Source: Mesostigma viride (lineage: Eukaryota; Streptophyta; Mesostigmatophyceae; Mesostigmatales; Mesostigmataceae). Taken from it: 64,000 nt of DNA. A program made the translations under genes and the position numbers. A model generated the notes under the pieces. It searched no databases. It saw nothing but the letters and a program-made list of their open reading frames with translations, and was not told the DNA's origin. Positions 1 through 8,687 of this stretch are shown here, piece after piece. The stretch lies in the NCBI GenBank assembly GCA_009746045.1, contig RPFO01001180.1:62001-126000 (forward strand), written 5' to 3'. Within the stretch, counting starts at the first letter, position 1. Every line of letters begins with the position of its first letter.

Positions 1-1119
1 GTACGGGAAACGAAAATAGAACAAACGGAATGCAATCGGGTAGGGCACCGTGGCTTGGACATCTGGCGGCCACCAGCCATTGGGCGGCTACCAATTTTAT
101 CTGAGGTATCTGTGCACTGAAGCTAGACATGACGATCTGGAAGGTAACAGAGTCATTAGCGGTCTGGGGCCCTTGTGATGGCTCTTGCGTAGCCTGTGTG
201 TCCGGGGAACGGCCGGCGTGGGTGAAGAGCAGATTGCCAGGAAAATAAAAGGGGAGGGGGGGGCGGAGGGGAGGAAAGGGGGGGTGGACAGGAGGGGGGC
301 TTGGAATGATTGGAGGGAGCTGACTGTGACATGCAGGGAGACGCGCCGTCTGGGCAAACAAAGATGAATAGTAACTAATAATTCCGACATCAAGAGGTTG
401 CTCCAGGCTGCGCTGTGCATCTGTGCGTGGAGCTTGGATGATTCTGGCGACCGTTGCCTATGCCAAGGTGACCTGGAGACTCTGGGCTCGGTTCCTTGCC
501 GCTTGCCGTGTATCCGTGCTCCCTGTTTGATGGTTTGTTTGTTCGTTTGCTTATCCCTGGCTGACGAGGCGTGGTTTCCAACGAGCTTGGCGTTGTGGAT
601 CTTGCGATAAACGCCACTGATTGTGTTGCTATTGTGTGCCTTTCTCCTTTCCTACCTTTTGTGACTGGCATCCCCGCGGCGGTGACCGACGCACCCCCCG
701 CGCCAGACCCCGTCATCATCATCATAGGTGAGGAGCCTGTGGAAGACTTTGTGGCCGGTGAGCCGCCGCCCTCCCCGTCCCATGGTAGAAGAGCGGCGTG
801 AGCATGCGACCCTGCCCAACCCACCCTGCCACGGCCCTTACCCTCTTCACATGCATGTCTCTCTGCGCAGACGTCCCAGGATCATCAAGAGCCTTCAGTA
901 TGTTCCAAGTGCACATTCTTCCTAGCGTGGCGCCTGGCCAATTCATGGAATGTGTAGCTTGGTTTTGTGCCGCTACGCCAGTGTTCCCTAAGTAGTCCTG
1001 GACACCCTCAGCAGACCAACCTCTTGCGACCTTCACAAACACCGCAGTCTTGTAGCTGCTCATTCAGGGCCCTTGCGGACGTGAGCTCCTCACAAACAAA
1101 GAGCCTCGCTCACCGGCCT
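1..1119. other. No firm gene; possible proline-rich exon
   Basis: No conserved protein was recognised. A plus-strand stretch around 640-727 reads as an alanine/proline-rich peptide ending in a run of isoleucines and is followed by AG/GTGAGG at 727-733, a good donor-like sequence. It could be an upstream exon of the vWFD-like gene at 2603-4279, but nothing links them directly. The rest is unassigned. Confidence 0.3.
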
Positions 1120-1351
1120 CGAGATTCAGAACGATCCCGGGGAAGGTGGGCTGACTAGTCAACAAGCAGCATTTACTTGCTGAGCTCATTTATGCCGACG
1201 ACGTCACGCTCATGGAGAAGCCAGGGTCTGCCCAACTTTGGTTGGACCGCCTGGCTCTCGAGGCCCAGGCTGTTGGTCTCGAAACCAGCCCCATGACGGC
1301 GGCCATGTGGCCCTCGGCCTGGCCACCCCCCCCCCCCCTGAGCTCCGCAGG
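1120..1351 (+). mobile_element. LINE reverse transcriptase fragment (left part)
   Basis: The plus strand at about 1186-1310 encodes the RT catalytic motif as IYADDVTL followed by sequence closely matching the minus-strand LINE near 18850-18925. It is a truncated copy carrying only the palm/thumb part of the RT. It is split from its continuation (1730-1880) by an inverted-repeat insertion. Frames are broken and a run of C at 1327-1338 adds to this, so it is a dead remnant. Confidence 0.75.
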
Positions 1352-1729
1352 TAAAGCCCTTTCCACATTCATCAGTTCCGCGCAGCGAGGGTCCTAGTTC
1401 GGCCGGTTGCGGAACTAGATGTTTCCACACTTGACTGTCAAATAAGGTCGCGACCTCTAATTTCGACCGGAACTGGGGTGGAACTCCCGGAACCGCAAAA
1501 AAGCAGTTCCGGCCAGTTCCGATCAGAATTAATGTGAGTAAAGGTAGGTCGAGTTGGAAAAAACGGCGGGGAAAGCGCCAGGACGGTACGGATCGGATCT
1601 GGTTGTGGAAAGGAGGTCCCGATCAATGCACTGCTATTTCGCCGCGCCAATGAAACCTCGAACCGGCCCGGACCAATCCGAGTCCTCCCAACTCGCGCCT
1701 GGACGGCAGCAAATGTGGAAAGGTCCTTA
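1352..1729. mobile_element. MITE-like inverted-repeat insertion
   Basis: The left end (1351-1370) and right end (1710-1729) carry imperfect inverted repeats with the shared core CCTTTCCACATT. The insertion falls exactly where the LINE RT sequence is interrupted relative to the copy at 18.7-18.8 kb. Inside are repeated CAGTTCCG-like motifs in both orientations and no coding potential. The target duplication is not clear, so the superfamily cannot be named. Confidence 0.55.
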
Positions 1730-1880
1730 GACAACACCCGAGTTTCCTTCCCCACTTCGATCCGGTCGCTTCAAGCTGCTCGGCAGCTGGCTCCCCGACT
1801 GCGAGACGACATGACGGCCCGGATTGGTATGGCCTGGGCACAGCTCCACGAGCACCGTCGCTGGTGGAGCAACCGACTTG
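1730..1880 (+). mobile_element. LINE reverse transcriptase fragment (right part)
   Basis: Continuation of the LINE fragment at 1120-1351. It matches the minus-strand LINE around 18620-18735: the region encoding GRFKLLGSWLPDCE and the downstream RIGMAW segment. It is frameshifted here. The match fades after about 1880. Confidence 0.7.
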
Positions 1881-2155
1881 TGCCAGCGTGGTTTGGTATT
1901 TGGAACACACACCACCCAAATGTGTGCCACGTCTTCGCTTGATGCCATTCTTTGGTTCATCTGATCTTTGAACCGATCAATAGATAGAATCTCTTTGGAG
2001 ATCAGGCACCTTTTCGTTTGCTGTGCGTGTGATACCAGCACGGAGTTTCATTCATTCGTGGGAGCGTGCACACTGACAGGATGATTCTCATTAGATGACA
2101 TGTCTCGTATAGAATTCACAAGCATACAGATAAGTCCAGGATAGGATGCATGCAG
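1881..2155. other. Unassigned spacer
   Basis: No coding or repeat signal was recognised between the LINE fragment and the duplicated segment ahead of the vWFD-like gene. Confidence 0.3.
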
Positions 2156-2216
2156 TGACATGACCTGCACCGCTGCTCGCTGGGCTTTTGCCCTGTTCTA
2201 TATACTCTCTCTGTGC

Positions 2217-2260
<44 letters not shown>

Positions 2261-2660
2261 TATTATTTATTATATACTGTCCCATATGCATGTACTGACC
2301 CCAAAGATGTACCCTTGCTTTTTTACCCTGTCTGGTTGCCTTGCTCATATCCAGCCAACCGGTGCCGGGCAGTTTTGCACATATCTATATGGCCAAATGG
2401 TTGCCTTGCTTACCCTGTAGGCCCTCGGGCAGTTCCCAACACGCCACCACCCAACTCTTGCGACCTCACGGCGGGGGACCCGTGCATGCAGCATTGATGA
2501 GCTGTTTTCTGCGATGATGAGCTATAGGAGCCATGACCTCCACCGCTGCTGGCTGTGTTTCTGCCCTTTTCAAAATGCTTGAATTTGTTCGGCACTTCCA
2601 GAGGCTCCACCTGGCTCATGCAACTTCACGGCGGGGGAGGTTACCCCGGACAATGACATC
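2156..2660 (+). repeat. Partial tandem duplication upstream of vWFD-like gene
   Basis: Two diverged copies of one segment lie head to tail. CATGACCTGCACCGCTGCTC near 2159 matches CATGACCTCCACCGCTGCTG near 2533, and 2440-2500 (encoding NSCDLTAGDPC) matches 2610-2660 (encoding GSCNFTAGEVTPDNDISC). The first copy ends in a stop soon after and holds the TTA expansion. It looks like an exon-plus-intron duplication in which only the second copy stays in the gene. Confidence 0.5.
2217..2265 (+). repeat. (TTA)n microsatellite
   Basis: About 15 TTA/ATT units in a row, within the first copy of the duplicated segment. Confidence 0.95.
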
Positions 2661-4279
2661 TCCTGCACTGCCGACGTCGCGGTGTCGGCTGAGATCACCG
2701 CCACCATAGCCAAGTGCAGCGTCAACACGCTCAACCTGACCGCCATGGCCACCTCCATGAGCTCCGTCCTGGACATGTCTGCATGCGCGCTCGAGCTCTC
2801 CTTCTTCTCCGTCACTGGTGCCGTGGAGCCTCCTAGGCGGCGCCAGCTGCTGCAGCAAAACCACGTGCTCTCCTTCGGCCTCGTCATGTTTGTGGCAAAC
2901 CAGGCGCAAGGGGAGGCCATCGTGAACAACATGAAGGGCACAGTTGAGATGGCCATGGTGCTGGCGCTGCTTGAGGAGCAAGCGGGGGACGTCCTCAGTG
3001 CTAACGCAACCAAGTTGACGCTTCTCCAGCTGGCATCCGCCACCTCCGACCCTCACTTTGTGACCCCGCACGGGAGCAAGTTCGACTTCAACGGCGTGGC
3101 AGGCCGCACCTACTGCATCGTGACCGACAAGCGCCTGCAGGTGAATGCTCGGTTTGCGGGCGCCGCCGAGTCTGCCCTGGTTGTCCCAACGGACGCGTCT
3201 GAAGGCAAGCCGGATGCCCGCACATGGATGGACCAGGTGGCCATCCAGTACGGGAACGACGTTGTGCTGGTCGAGGCGGCGTCTCCTCCAGCGACGCCGT
3301 ACGCCCTGTCCTATGGCACCGTCCGCGTGAATGGGGTAAGATGCCAGGGGGGTACTGCCGCTAGATTATGTGCATGGTATTGGCCTTACTGACCCTTCCT
3401 CTTATTACATGCGCACAATCCTGTAGGCATGCATGCAGCTGAGGGCACGTGTCAGCATCGCTGAGCTTTCAGTTCAGGTGGATTTAATGCGCGAGCTGCG
3501 AAACCACCTCCAAGATCTTAGGTGTTCCCTGGGACGTTTTAGCAACCATGAATCATTATGGGCTGGGAGGTTCCTGCTTTTTTACCCAGTCACCAGGTGA
3601 ATGGTAGATGTCTCACTGATGACCAAGTGAGCTGAGCCAGCTATGCATTGCTTCTCTAATTATAACGTAGCTGGCCACTCAGTTGTACCTTCACTTGATG
3701 CAATTTAAAACGCTATCCTCATGTTGACTTGTGCTGTACCACCACACCGCACCAATCAGAACTCATCGACTCAGGGCATGCCAATGATGGCTCGTGTCTG
3801 TGACGCATCTCTGCACATAAACTCACCCTGCCTACTATAGCAGGCCTGCGCTCCTATTGCTCTAAGCAACTTGCTGCATCGGTCTGCATTTTTTGTGGAA
3901 ATATCTGCACCGCTAATTCCCTGTGTGTGCGCAGGAGCTGCTGCGTGGCAACCCAGCCGCTAAGAAGCTACCGTCAAAGCTCAACCTTAAACGCACCAAG
4001 ACCCGCGTCGTGGTCACCATCCCCAAAGTGGGCACAATCGAGTTGCAGGTGGTGCGCGCGGCGTTCTGGCAGCCAGGCGCGGGCCCAGGCCGCAACTTCC
4101 TCAACCTGCAGATGAAGCAGTTCACCGGCCTCAGCCACGCGCATGGGATCTTGGGCCAGTCATTTGGAGCCGTGGATGGTGATGGCGCCACCATCAAGGG
4201 CAACCCCCAGGATTATGAGACCACCAGCATCCTGGCGACTGACTGTGTTTACAACCAGTTTGCCCGTGCACAGGAGTAG
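2603..4279 (+). CDS. vWFD / root-cap-like secreted protein, two visible exons
   Basis: Two coding exons are supported: about 2603-3335 and 3935-4279 (stop TAG). They join in phase 0 across a GT-AG intron (donor GTAAGA at 3336, acceptor GCGCAG ending 3934). The first exon begins after CACTTCCAG, a plausible acceptor; no in-frame ATG start is visible, so the 5' end is missing or lies further upstream. The exon carries TSDPHFVTPHGSKFDFNG near 3040-3095, the signature of von Willebrand D-like and plant root-cap/LEA-related domains, then RTWMDQVAIQYGNDV. The second exon carries SHAHGILGQSF, the usual end of that domain. Cysteine spacing suggests an extracytoplasmic protein, but no signal peptide is visible in this part. 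The family function in algae is not settled. Confidence 0.75.
3336..3934 (+). other. Intron of the vWFD-like gene
   Basis: 599-bp intron with GTAAGA donor and pyrimidine-containing GTGTGTGCGCAG acceptor. Removing it keeps the frame (phase 0) and joins two halves of one domain. Nothing else was recognised inside. Confidence 0.75.
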
Positions 4280-4950
4280 ATGGAGATGGCACATGGTCAT
4301 TTGAGGCTTTTGTTTGTTTGTTCGACATTGTTTTGCTAGTGTTTGTTTGTTTACCTTAAGGTTTGGTTGCTGACCATGCAGTTGATTTGCTCGCTTATTT
4401 GGACTGATAGTTGAAGGTGTAGTTTCTTTTTTTGTATTTATGGCTCGTGACCTGGTGTGCTGTGCCGTTGCGCAAGGTACCTAGACATGTAGGAGATTTT
4501 CAAGGCACTTTCTGTCTGCCTGCAGCGTTGGTTTTTGGCTTCCGCATGGCGCGGCCCCTGTACTCGGTTGTCTCCTTGATACTGCTAGAGACAACTATGT
4601 GTGCGGAGCATGCTCAGGAGCTGCTGAATCCAGCTAAGGATTGTGTTATGATACGCAGTGACTTTTTTACTCATTCGAAAGCTTTGCCCATGCATTATTC
4701 CTTTTTTTGTGTATTATGTGTATTATTATTATTATTCTGTGTTTATAATGTTTGCAATACACATGCCTTCTCGAAAGAACGGAATCAGCCTGTAAAAAAT
4801 GCAAAAACTACTTTCTGCTTGACAGTTCTACTCTGAGCACGTACTACGGAAAATGCTGGGCTTCAAAATCGATTCCCAGCACTTAGAGCCGAGCATGCAT
4901 GACAGATTGATTAATCAATTGATGCATGACCGATATATGTTTAAAAATAT
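4280..4950 (+). other. 3' UTR and intergenic sequence
   Basis: T/G-rich sequence with TTTG repeats follows the stop codon. TGTAA at about 4792, before an A-rich run, could be a green-algal type polyadenylation signal. No other gene was recognised. Confidence 0.4.
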
Positions 4951-5100
4951 AATTATAATTAATTAATTAATAGACACGTGACTGCGTCACGTGAGCATAA
5001 GTCCTCAGTGGGAGGGGAACATGGGATGGAATGGATGGTGTAAGCTATCTAGGTCCTAGTTACGGGGGTGTGGGCACCGCGGCCCAAATCGCTATGAATG
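4951..5100 (-). mobile_element. 5'-truncated LINE copy, 3' part (interrupted)
   Basis: Matches 55835-55975 closely, in the same orientation. It starts with the (TTAA)n tail and the perfect hairpin CACGTGAC-TGC-GTCACGTG at about 4975-4993. It continues at 14519-14559 and 15312-15370, the gaps being the gypsy and foldback insertions. The TTAATTAATTAA on both outer sides may be its target duplication. Confidence 0.8.
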
Positions 5101-5803
5101 TGTAACGACTAAAAATGTTGTGTTTGCAACAGCCTCAGTTTCAACATTGATGTGAAAAGATCTTTATACCTGGGTTGGAGTCGCGACAGATAACTTCACG
5201 TCCAGAGAAGCAATGAAGATGGATCTTCAACAGTTAAGGGAATGAGTCCCCACCCTTGTTAGACACAACAGACAATGTTATATCCAAGTCGACTATCTGT
5301 TGAAGTTATAGTCGACTTTTGGCAAGGGTTGTTTGATTGATGAAACAAGGAAACCCTTGAATTACACCATAGCTTTAGCTCTCACGTACGCACACATGCA
5401 CGGCCGCCCCAAACAGGATAAAAGTCATCGTGCACGCAGCATCCATCCAACCCTAACCCGGAAGGACCAATCAAAAGTGAGGATCACTCAAGATAAGATC
5501 TTAGCCTCCGAATCCTCACACAACACAAAGCCAGCACATACGAAATCTCAAGGACCTGGAACCAAATCCACCAGGTACAACGGTACTGCAGAGAATCTTT
5601 GACTGACTAAACAACACCATGCAAAGTACCCTACGTGGATCAGGCCACGACCAATGAGGGTAGAACAATAGATTCGACAGATCTCAACAGGCCCAATATC
5701 TATCAGACGTCGAAGCCTCCTAACTTCTCAAATAATTGTCCTAAAGAACTCATAATAAGATTCAACAGTAGGAAAACTTTGGATGTAACATTTGGTTGTT
5801 ACA
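5101..5803 (-). repeat. Gypsy-1 3' LTR
   Basis: 703 bp, starting TGTAACGAC and ending GGTTGTTACA on the plus strand. It differs from the partner at 13819-14518 by a handful of substitutions and small indels. The target duplication GAATG lies just to its left. Confidence 0.95.
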
Positions 5804-5820
5804 TATCTCCCCCTCAAGAC
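5804..5820 (-). promoter_or_regulatory. Polypurine tract of Gypsy-1
   Basis: Read on the minus strand the sequence next to the 3' LTR is TTGAGGGGGAGATA, a purine run in the right place to prime plus-strand DNA. The same run is next to the Gypsy-2 LTR at 37793. Confidence 0.7.
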
Positions 5821-6207
5821 AGGAACTCCCAGTTCCTAGAAGCCAAGAAGAATAAAACAACAACCTCCACAAAACAACACAACAATAAACAGGAAGTCCA
5901 CCACCTCTTGGGACAAGCAAGTGGGTTTTTACATCCCCAAAGGGCCTCCTATCTCAGTACCATCTGATCATGTCAACCCTGAATAAGACAAATTCACCCA
6001 CAGATGAAATGTCATCAAGTGACTAACACACAGGCAACCATGCCTGGATAATACAACTGCAAAGCTACCATGAACTCAGAACTGTCATTGCTGGAAATCT
6101 GGACTGGACATCAGAACTGGTCGCCTCCATTCTGGATCCCCACCTCACTCCACAGCCCATCTCCAACCATCCTGGAACCCTTCACAGAGTGAACCAATCC
6201 CCCTTCT
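5821..6207. other. Gypsy-1 non-coding region between ORF3 and 3' LTR
   Basis: A-rich sequence without coding signal between the ORF3 stop and the polypurine tract. Its counterpart in Gypsy-2 (37810-38150) shares short stretches such as CACCTCTTGGGA-like and CCTCCTATCTCA words. Confidence 0.5.
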
Positions 6208-7443
6208 TCATATCCTTCCCCTCGTTCCAAACACTGGGAAATGCTCCACCATGGACACCAGATCTGGCCAGTTCCTGCTGACCTGAATATCCAAGCAGGT
6301 CTCAGCAGCCTTGCCCAACTCAGCTGAAAACCTACTGCACTGGGCAGGGTAGGACAGAGTGACCACAGCCTGTCGGAGGGGATCGAAGACCCAGCCACTG
6401 GCAGTCTTATGGCGACATAGCCAGCTGCTATAGGCCCACCACAGCTGTAGAAAGGCCTTGATAGGCCCCCACCTGGCGCCCAAGATGGGTACCAGCACCC
6501 TCAAAGGTGTGAGCCTGGCCCTCAGCTCGTTAGGGAACTTTGGTAACTGCAGCCCCACAAAGACTGTGCTGTCCTTGCGTGGAAAACAAGACATCACAGA
6601 GCAGTTGGACGACGGAGTAAGGTCAAACTCTCCCTGCTTGACAGCCTGCTCAAGTAGCTCAGTGTAGGTCTGGGAATATCCAACTGGCTTGAGCCCTGCA
6701 AAGGCGAGTCTCAGGTCACTGGGCAGAGCCTCCATCAAGTCCTGGCCCTCCACCGGCCTCATGTCAAACGAAGGCCACGGGTACACTGCAAAGACGGTGT
6801 GCATAATGTAAGCCACCATAGGTGACCCAATCTCACAGAGACTGGGGGGCAGACAGTCAAGGGCCAACTCTACCATACCCTCAGGTACTAGTTCACCCTC
6901 CTCCACCACTGTCTGATCCAATGCCTGCATGGCTGTGTACAAGGATTTACACCACTCGCACTGTCCAGGAGCACAATTACGGTGGTCCAAGAACTGCTCC
7001 ACCTGTTTTGTTGGAACAGCTGACCTGGGCAAGTGTACCACCACCTTAGGGGGTGGAGGAGCCTCCGTAGGAGAGGGGACTGAGACCACCGGGGTGGGGA
7101 TAGCCTCCTGAGCTACTGGAGCCTCAGAAACTGCAGGCACAGCAGAACCCACAGTTGGAATGTGCCCAGCCCTCAAGTGTTCTGCCATCTGAGTAACCAG
7201 ACCCTCCACATTAATCAACCTGGTTATCAAGGCCCCGTGACGCTGCTCGTGCCGTTGCTGATCATGTACCATACGCTGGAACAGATTGAGAAAATGGGCT
7301 TCCACAAACCCAGCGTCTTCCTGGATCGAAGGGCCCGGGGCTCTGGGGCCAGCGTAGTCGTGCTGAAAGACATACGTAGCCCTCACGTCCTCTTGGGTTC
7401 GTGCAGGTGGCCTGGGTGTCCCCTCCGGATGGGAGTCGGCCAT
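6208..7443 (-). CDS. Gypsy-1 third ORF (envelope position), unknown function
   Basis: 411 codons from ATG at 7443 to TGA at 6208, starting 48 nt after the pol stop. The N-terminal third is proline-rich with a short heptad-like segment (about residues 60-90). The C-terminal two thirds are conserved with the ORF at 38151-38968 of the diverged Gypsy-2: DHRNC near residue 155, EGE-x-EG, GSP, FDMRP-x-EG, TPLRVLVP, a tryptophan pair in WWAY-x-SW, RHKT, and SRxWP near the end. No transmembrane segment or signal peptide is obvious, which argues against an envelope protein. I do not recognise the family. Conservation between two elements suggests a selected role in the element's life cycle. Confidence 0.85.
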   Translation of the reverse strand: MADSHPEGTPRPPARTQEDVRATYVFQHDYAGPRAPGPSIQEDAGFVEAHFLNLFQRMVHDQQRHEQRHGALITRLINVEGLVTQMAEHLRAGHIPTVGSAVPAVSEAPVAQEAIPTPVVSVPSPTEAPPPPKVVVHLPRSAVPTKQVEQFLDHRNCAPGQCEWCKSLYTAMQALDQTVVEEGELVPEGMVELALDCLPPSLCEIGSPMVAYIMHTVFAVYPWPSFDMRPVEGQDLMEALPSDLRLAFAGLKPVGYSQTYTELLEQAVKQGEFDLTPSSNCSVMSCFPRKDSTVFVGLQLPKFPNELRARLTPLRVLVPILGARWGPIKAFLQLWWAYSSWLCRHKTASGWVFDPLRQAVVTLSYPAQCSRFSAELGKAAETCLDIQVSRNWPDLVSMVEHFPVFGTRGRI

Positions 7444-7491
7444 GGCTGGCAACCACAGACACAAAACACCAAAAAGAGGTGTTAGCAGTGC

Positions 7492-8019
7492 TCACTGGGA
7501 GCTATGAAGGGGAGCACACCGCTCAGAGCCCATGACATACCACTCAGGCAAGGTGATACCATGACGCTGACAATACTCTAGTACAGCAGAGTGACTGTTG
7601 GTGAGATCAGACAACCACAGCCACGTAGCAGTCACCTCTAGCTCTCCCTTCCAGTGTACCTTAAACTGCAACTGTTTGGTACGACCTTTCCCCTTCACCC
7701 TGTGAGCCAACAACCGCTCCACTTCATAGATCTTCTCCCCCTCAGAATCCAATTCATAAGGCAAAGGGGCAGACAATCTGCCTGGTAAGGTGTTGCGCCT
7801 GTACAGCTTCAGCTGGGCTAGGTGAAAAATATTATTCCTGAGCTTCCAGTGAGAAGGCACTTGGACCTGGACCACTGTACCATAGTGGAAGGTTGCCAAC
7901 ACTGGGTAAGGACCCAACCAGAGTGGTTGCAGTTTCCTGCATTGCTCCTTCTCAGGCAGCACTCTGTTGGCTTCCAGCAACACCAAGTCCCCAGGAGCTA
8001 CAAAGGAATGACTGGCCAC
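7492..8019 (-). CDS. Gypsy-1 integrase C-terminus with chromodomain
   Basis: End of pol. It begins with the integrase C-terminal beta-barrel region (GDLVLLEAN, LWLGPYPVL, NIFHLAQLK). This is followed near 7560-7740 by a chromodomain: YEVERLLAHRVK, a basic linker, FKVHWKGE, TWLWLSDLTN. Chromodomains at this position define chromoviruses and are thought to steer integration to marked chromatin. It is out of frame with the integrase core upstream by one base near 8010. Confidence 0.9.
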   Translation of the reverse strand: MASHSFVAPGDLVLLEANRVLPEKEQCRKLQPLWLGPYPVLATFHYGTVVQVQVPSHWKLRNNIFHLAQLKLYRRNTLPGRLSAPLPYELDSEGEKIYEVERLLAHRVKGKGRTKQLQFKVHWKGELEVTATWLWLSDLTNSHSAVLEYCQRHGITLPEWYVMGSERCAPLHSSQ

Positions 8020-8687
8020 CGTTTGCTGCCAGGCGTAGTCAGGTATTTGTCCTGTGTCCTCAACAGCTGGGTAGCCACAATGCTGTGAGCCTCCTGGAAG
8101 GAAGCCAACAACTGCTGGACTGAACCAAGACGTCGCTGGAAAGGGCCTTCAGCGTCTCTGTCAGGCAGTTCCAAGTCGAATGGTGTCAAGGGACACTGGC
8201 CATTGCAGATCACGAAGGGGGACATCTGGTGAGGAGCCAGAGGAGAGTTGTTGATTGCGAACTCTATGAAAGGTATCTTCTTGTCCCAGTCCTTGTTGTC
8301 GTGTGTACAATAGTGCTTTTGACACTCCCTGACAATTCTGTTCATCCTCTCCACCGCCCCAGTACTGGCACACCTGTATGCCACACCGAATGCCAGCTTA
8401 GTGTCTAGGATGTCAAAGAATGACTTCCAAAACCCTGACAGCCAAAGGGGGTCCTGATCAGTGATGATCACTCTAGGCATGCCGTGCAGACGGTAGATCT
8501 CCTTCATAAACAAATCTACACACTGTACAGCGGTGAGATGAGTATTGCAAGGAATCAGATGGCACATCCTGGACAGCCTGTCCATGACCACAAGGATCCT
8601 GTCATTGCCACCATCTGACATGGGAAGACCACAGATAAAATCCATAGTCACACTGATCCAAGGGCGCAGGGGAATGGGCATAGCCAT
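7998..8687 (-). CDS. Gypsy-1 integrase catalytic core
   Basis: Contains the integrase core: SVTMDFICGLP with the first Asp, IITDQDPLW with the second Asp, and TGAVERMNR where the Glu is expected. The usual DGQTER is changed to TGAVER but keeps the Glu. It joins strands of element DNA to the host chromosome. It is out of frame with the upstream RNase H/zinc finger piece near 8690. Confidence 0.9.
   Translation of the reverse strand: MAMPIPLRPWISVTMDFICGLPMSDGGNDRILVVMDRLSRMCHLIPCNTHLTAVQCVDLFMKEIYRLHGMPRVIITDQDPLWLSGFWKSFFDILDTKLAFGVAYRCASTGAVERMNRIVRECQKHYCTHDNKDWDKKIPFIEFAINNSPLAPHQMSPFVICNGQCPLTPFDLELPDRDAEGPFQRRLGSVQQLLASFQEAHSIVATQLLRTQDKYLTTPGSKRWPVIPL

Noticed and set aside
390-824. 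144-codon minus-strand ORF near the window start
   Set aside because: Low-complexity composition and no domain; the plus strand has a better exon-like signal.
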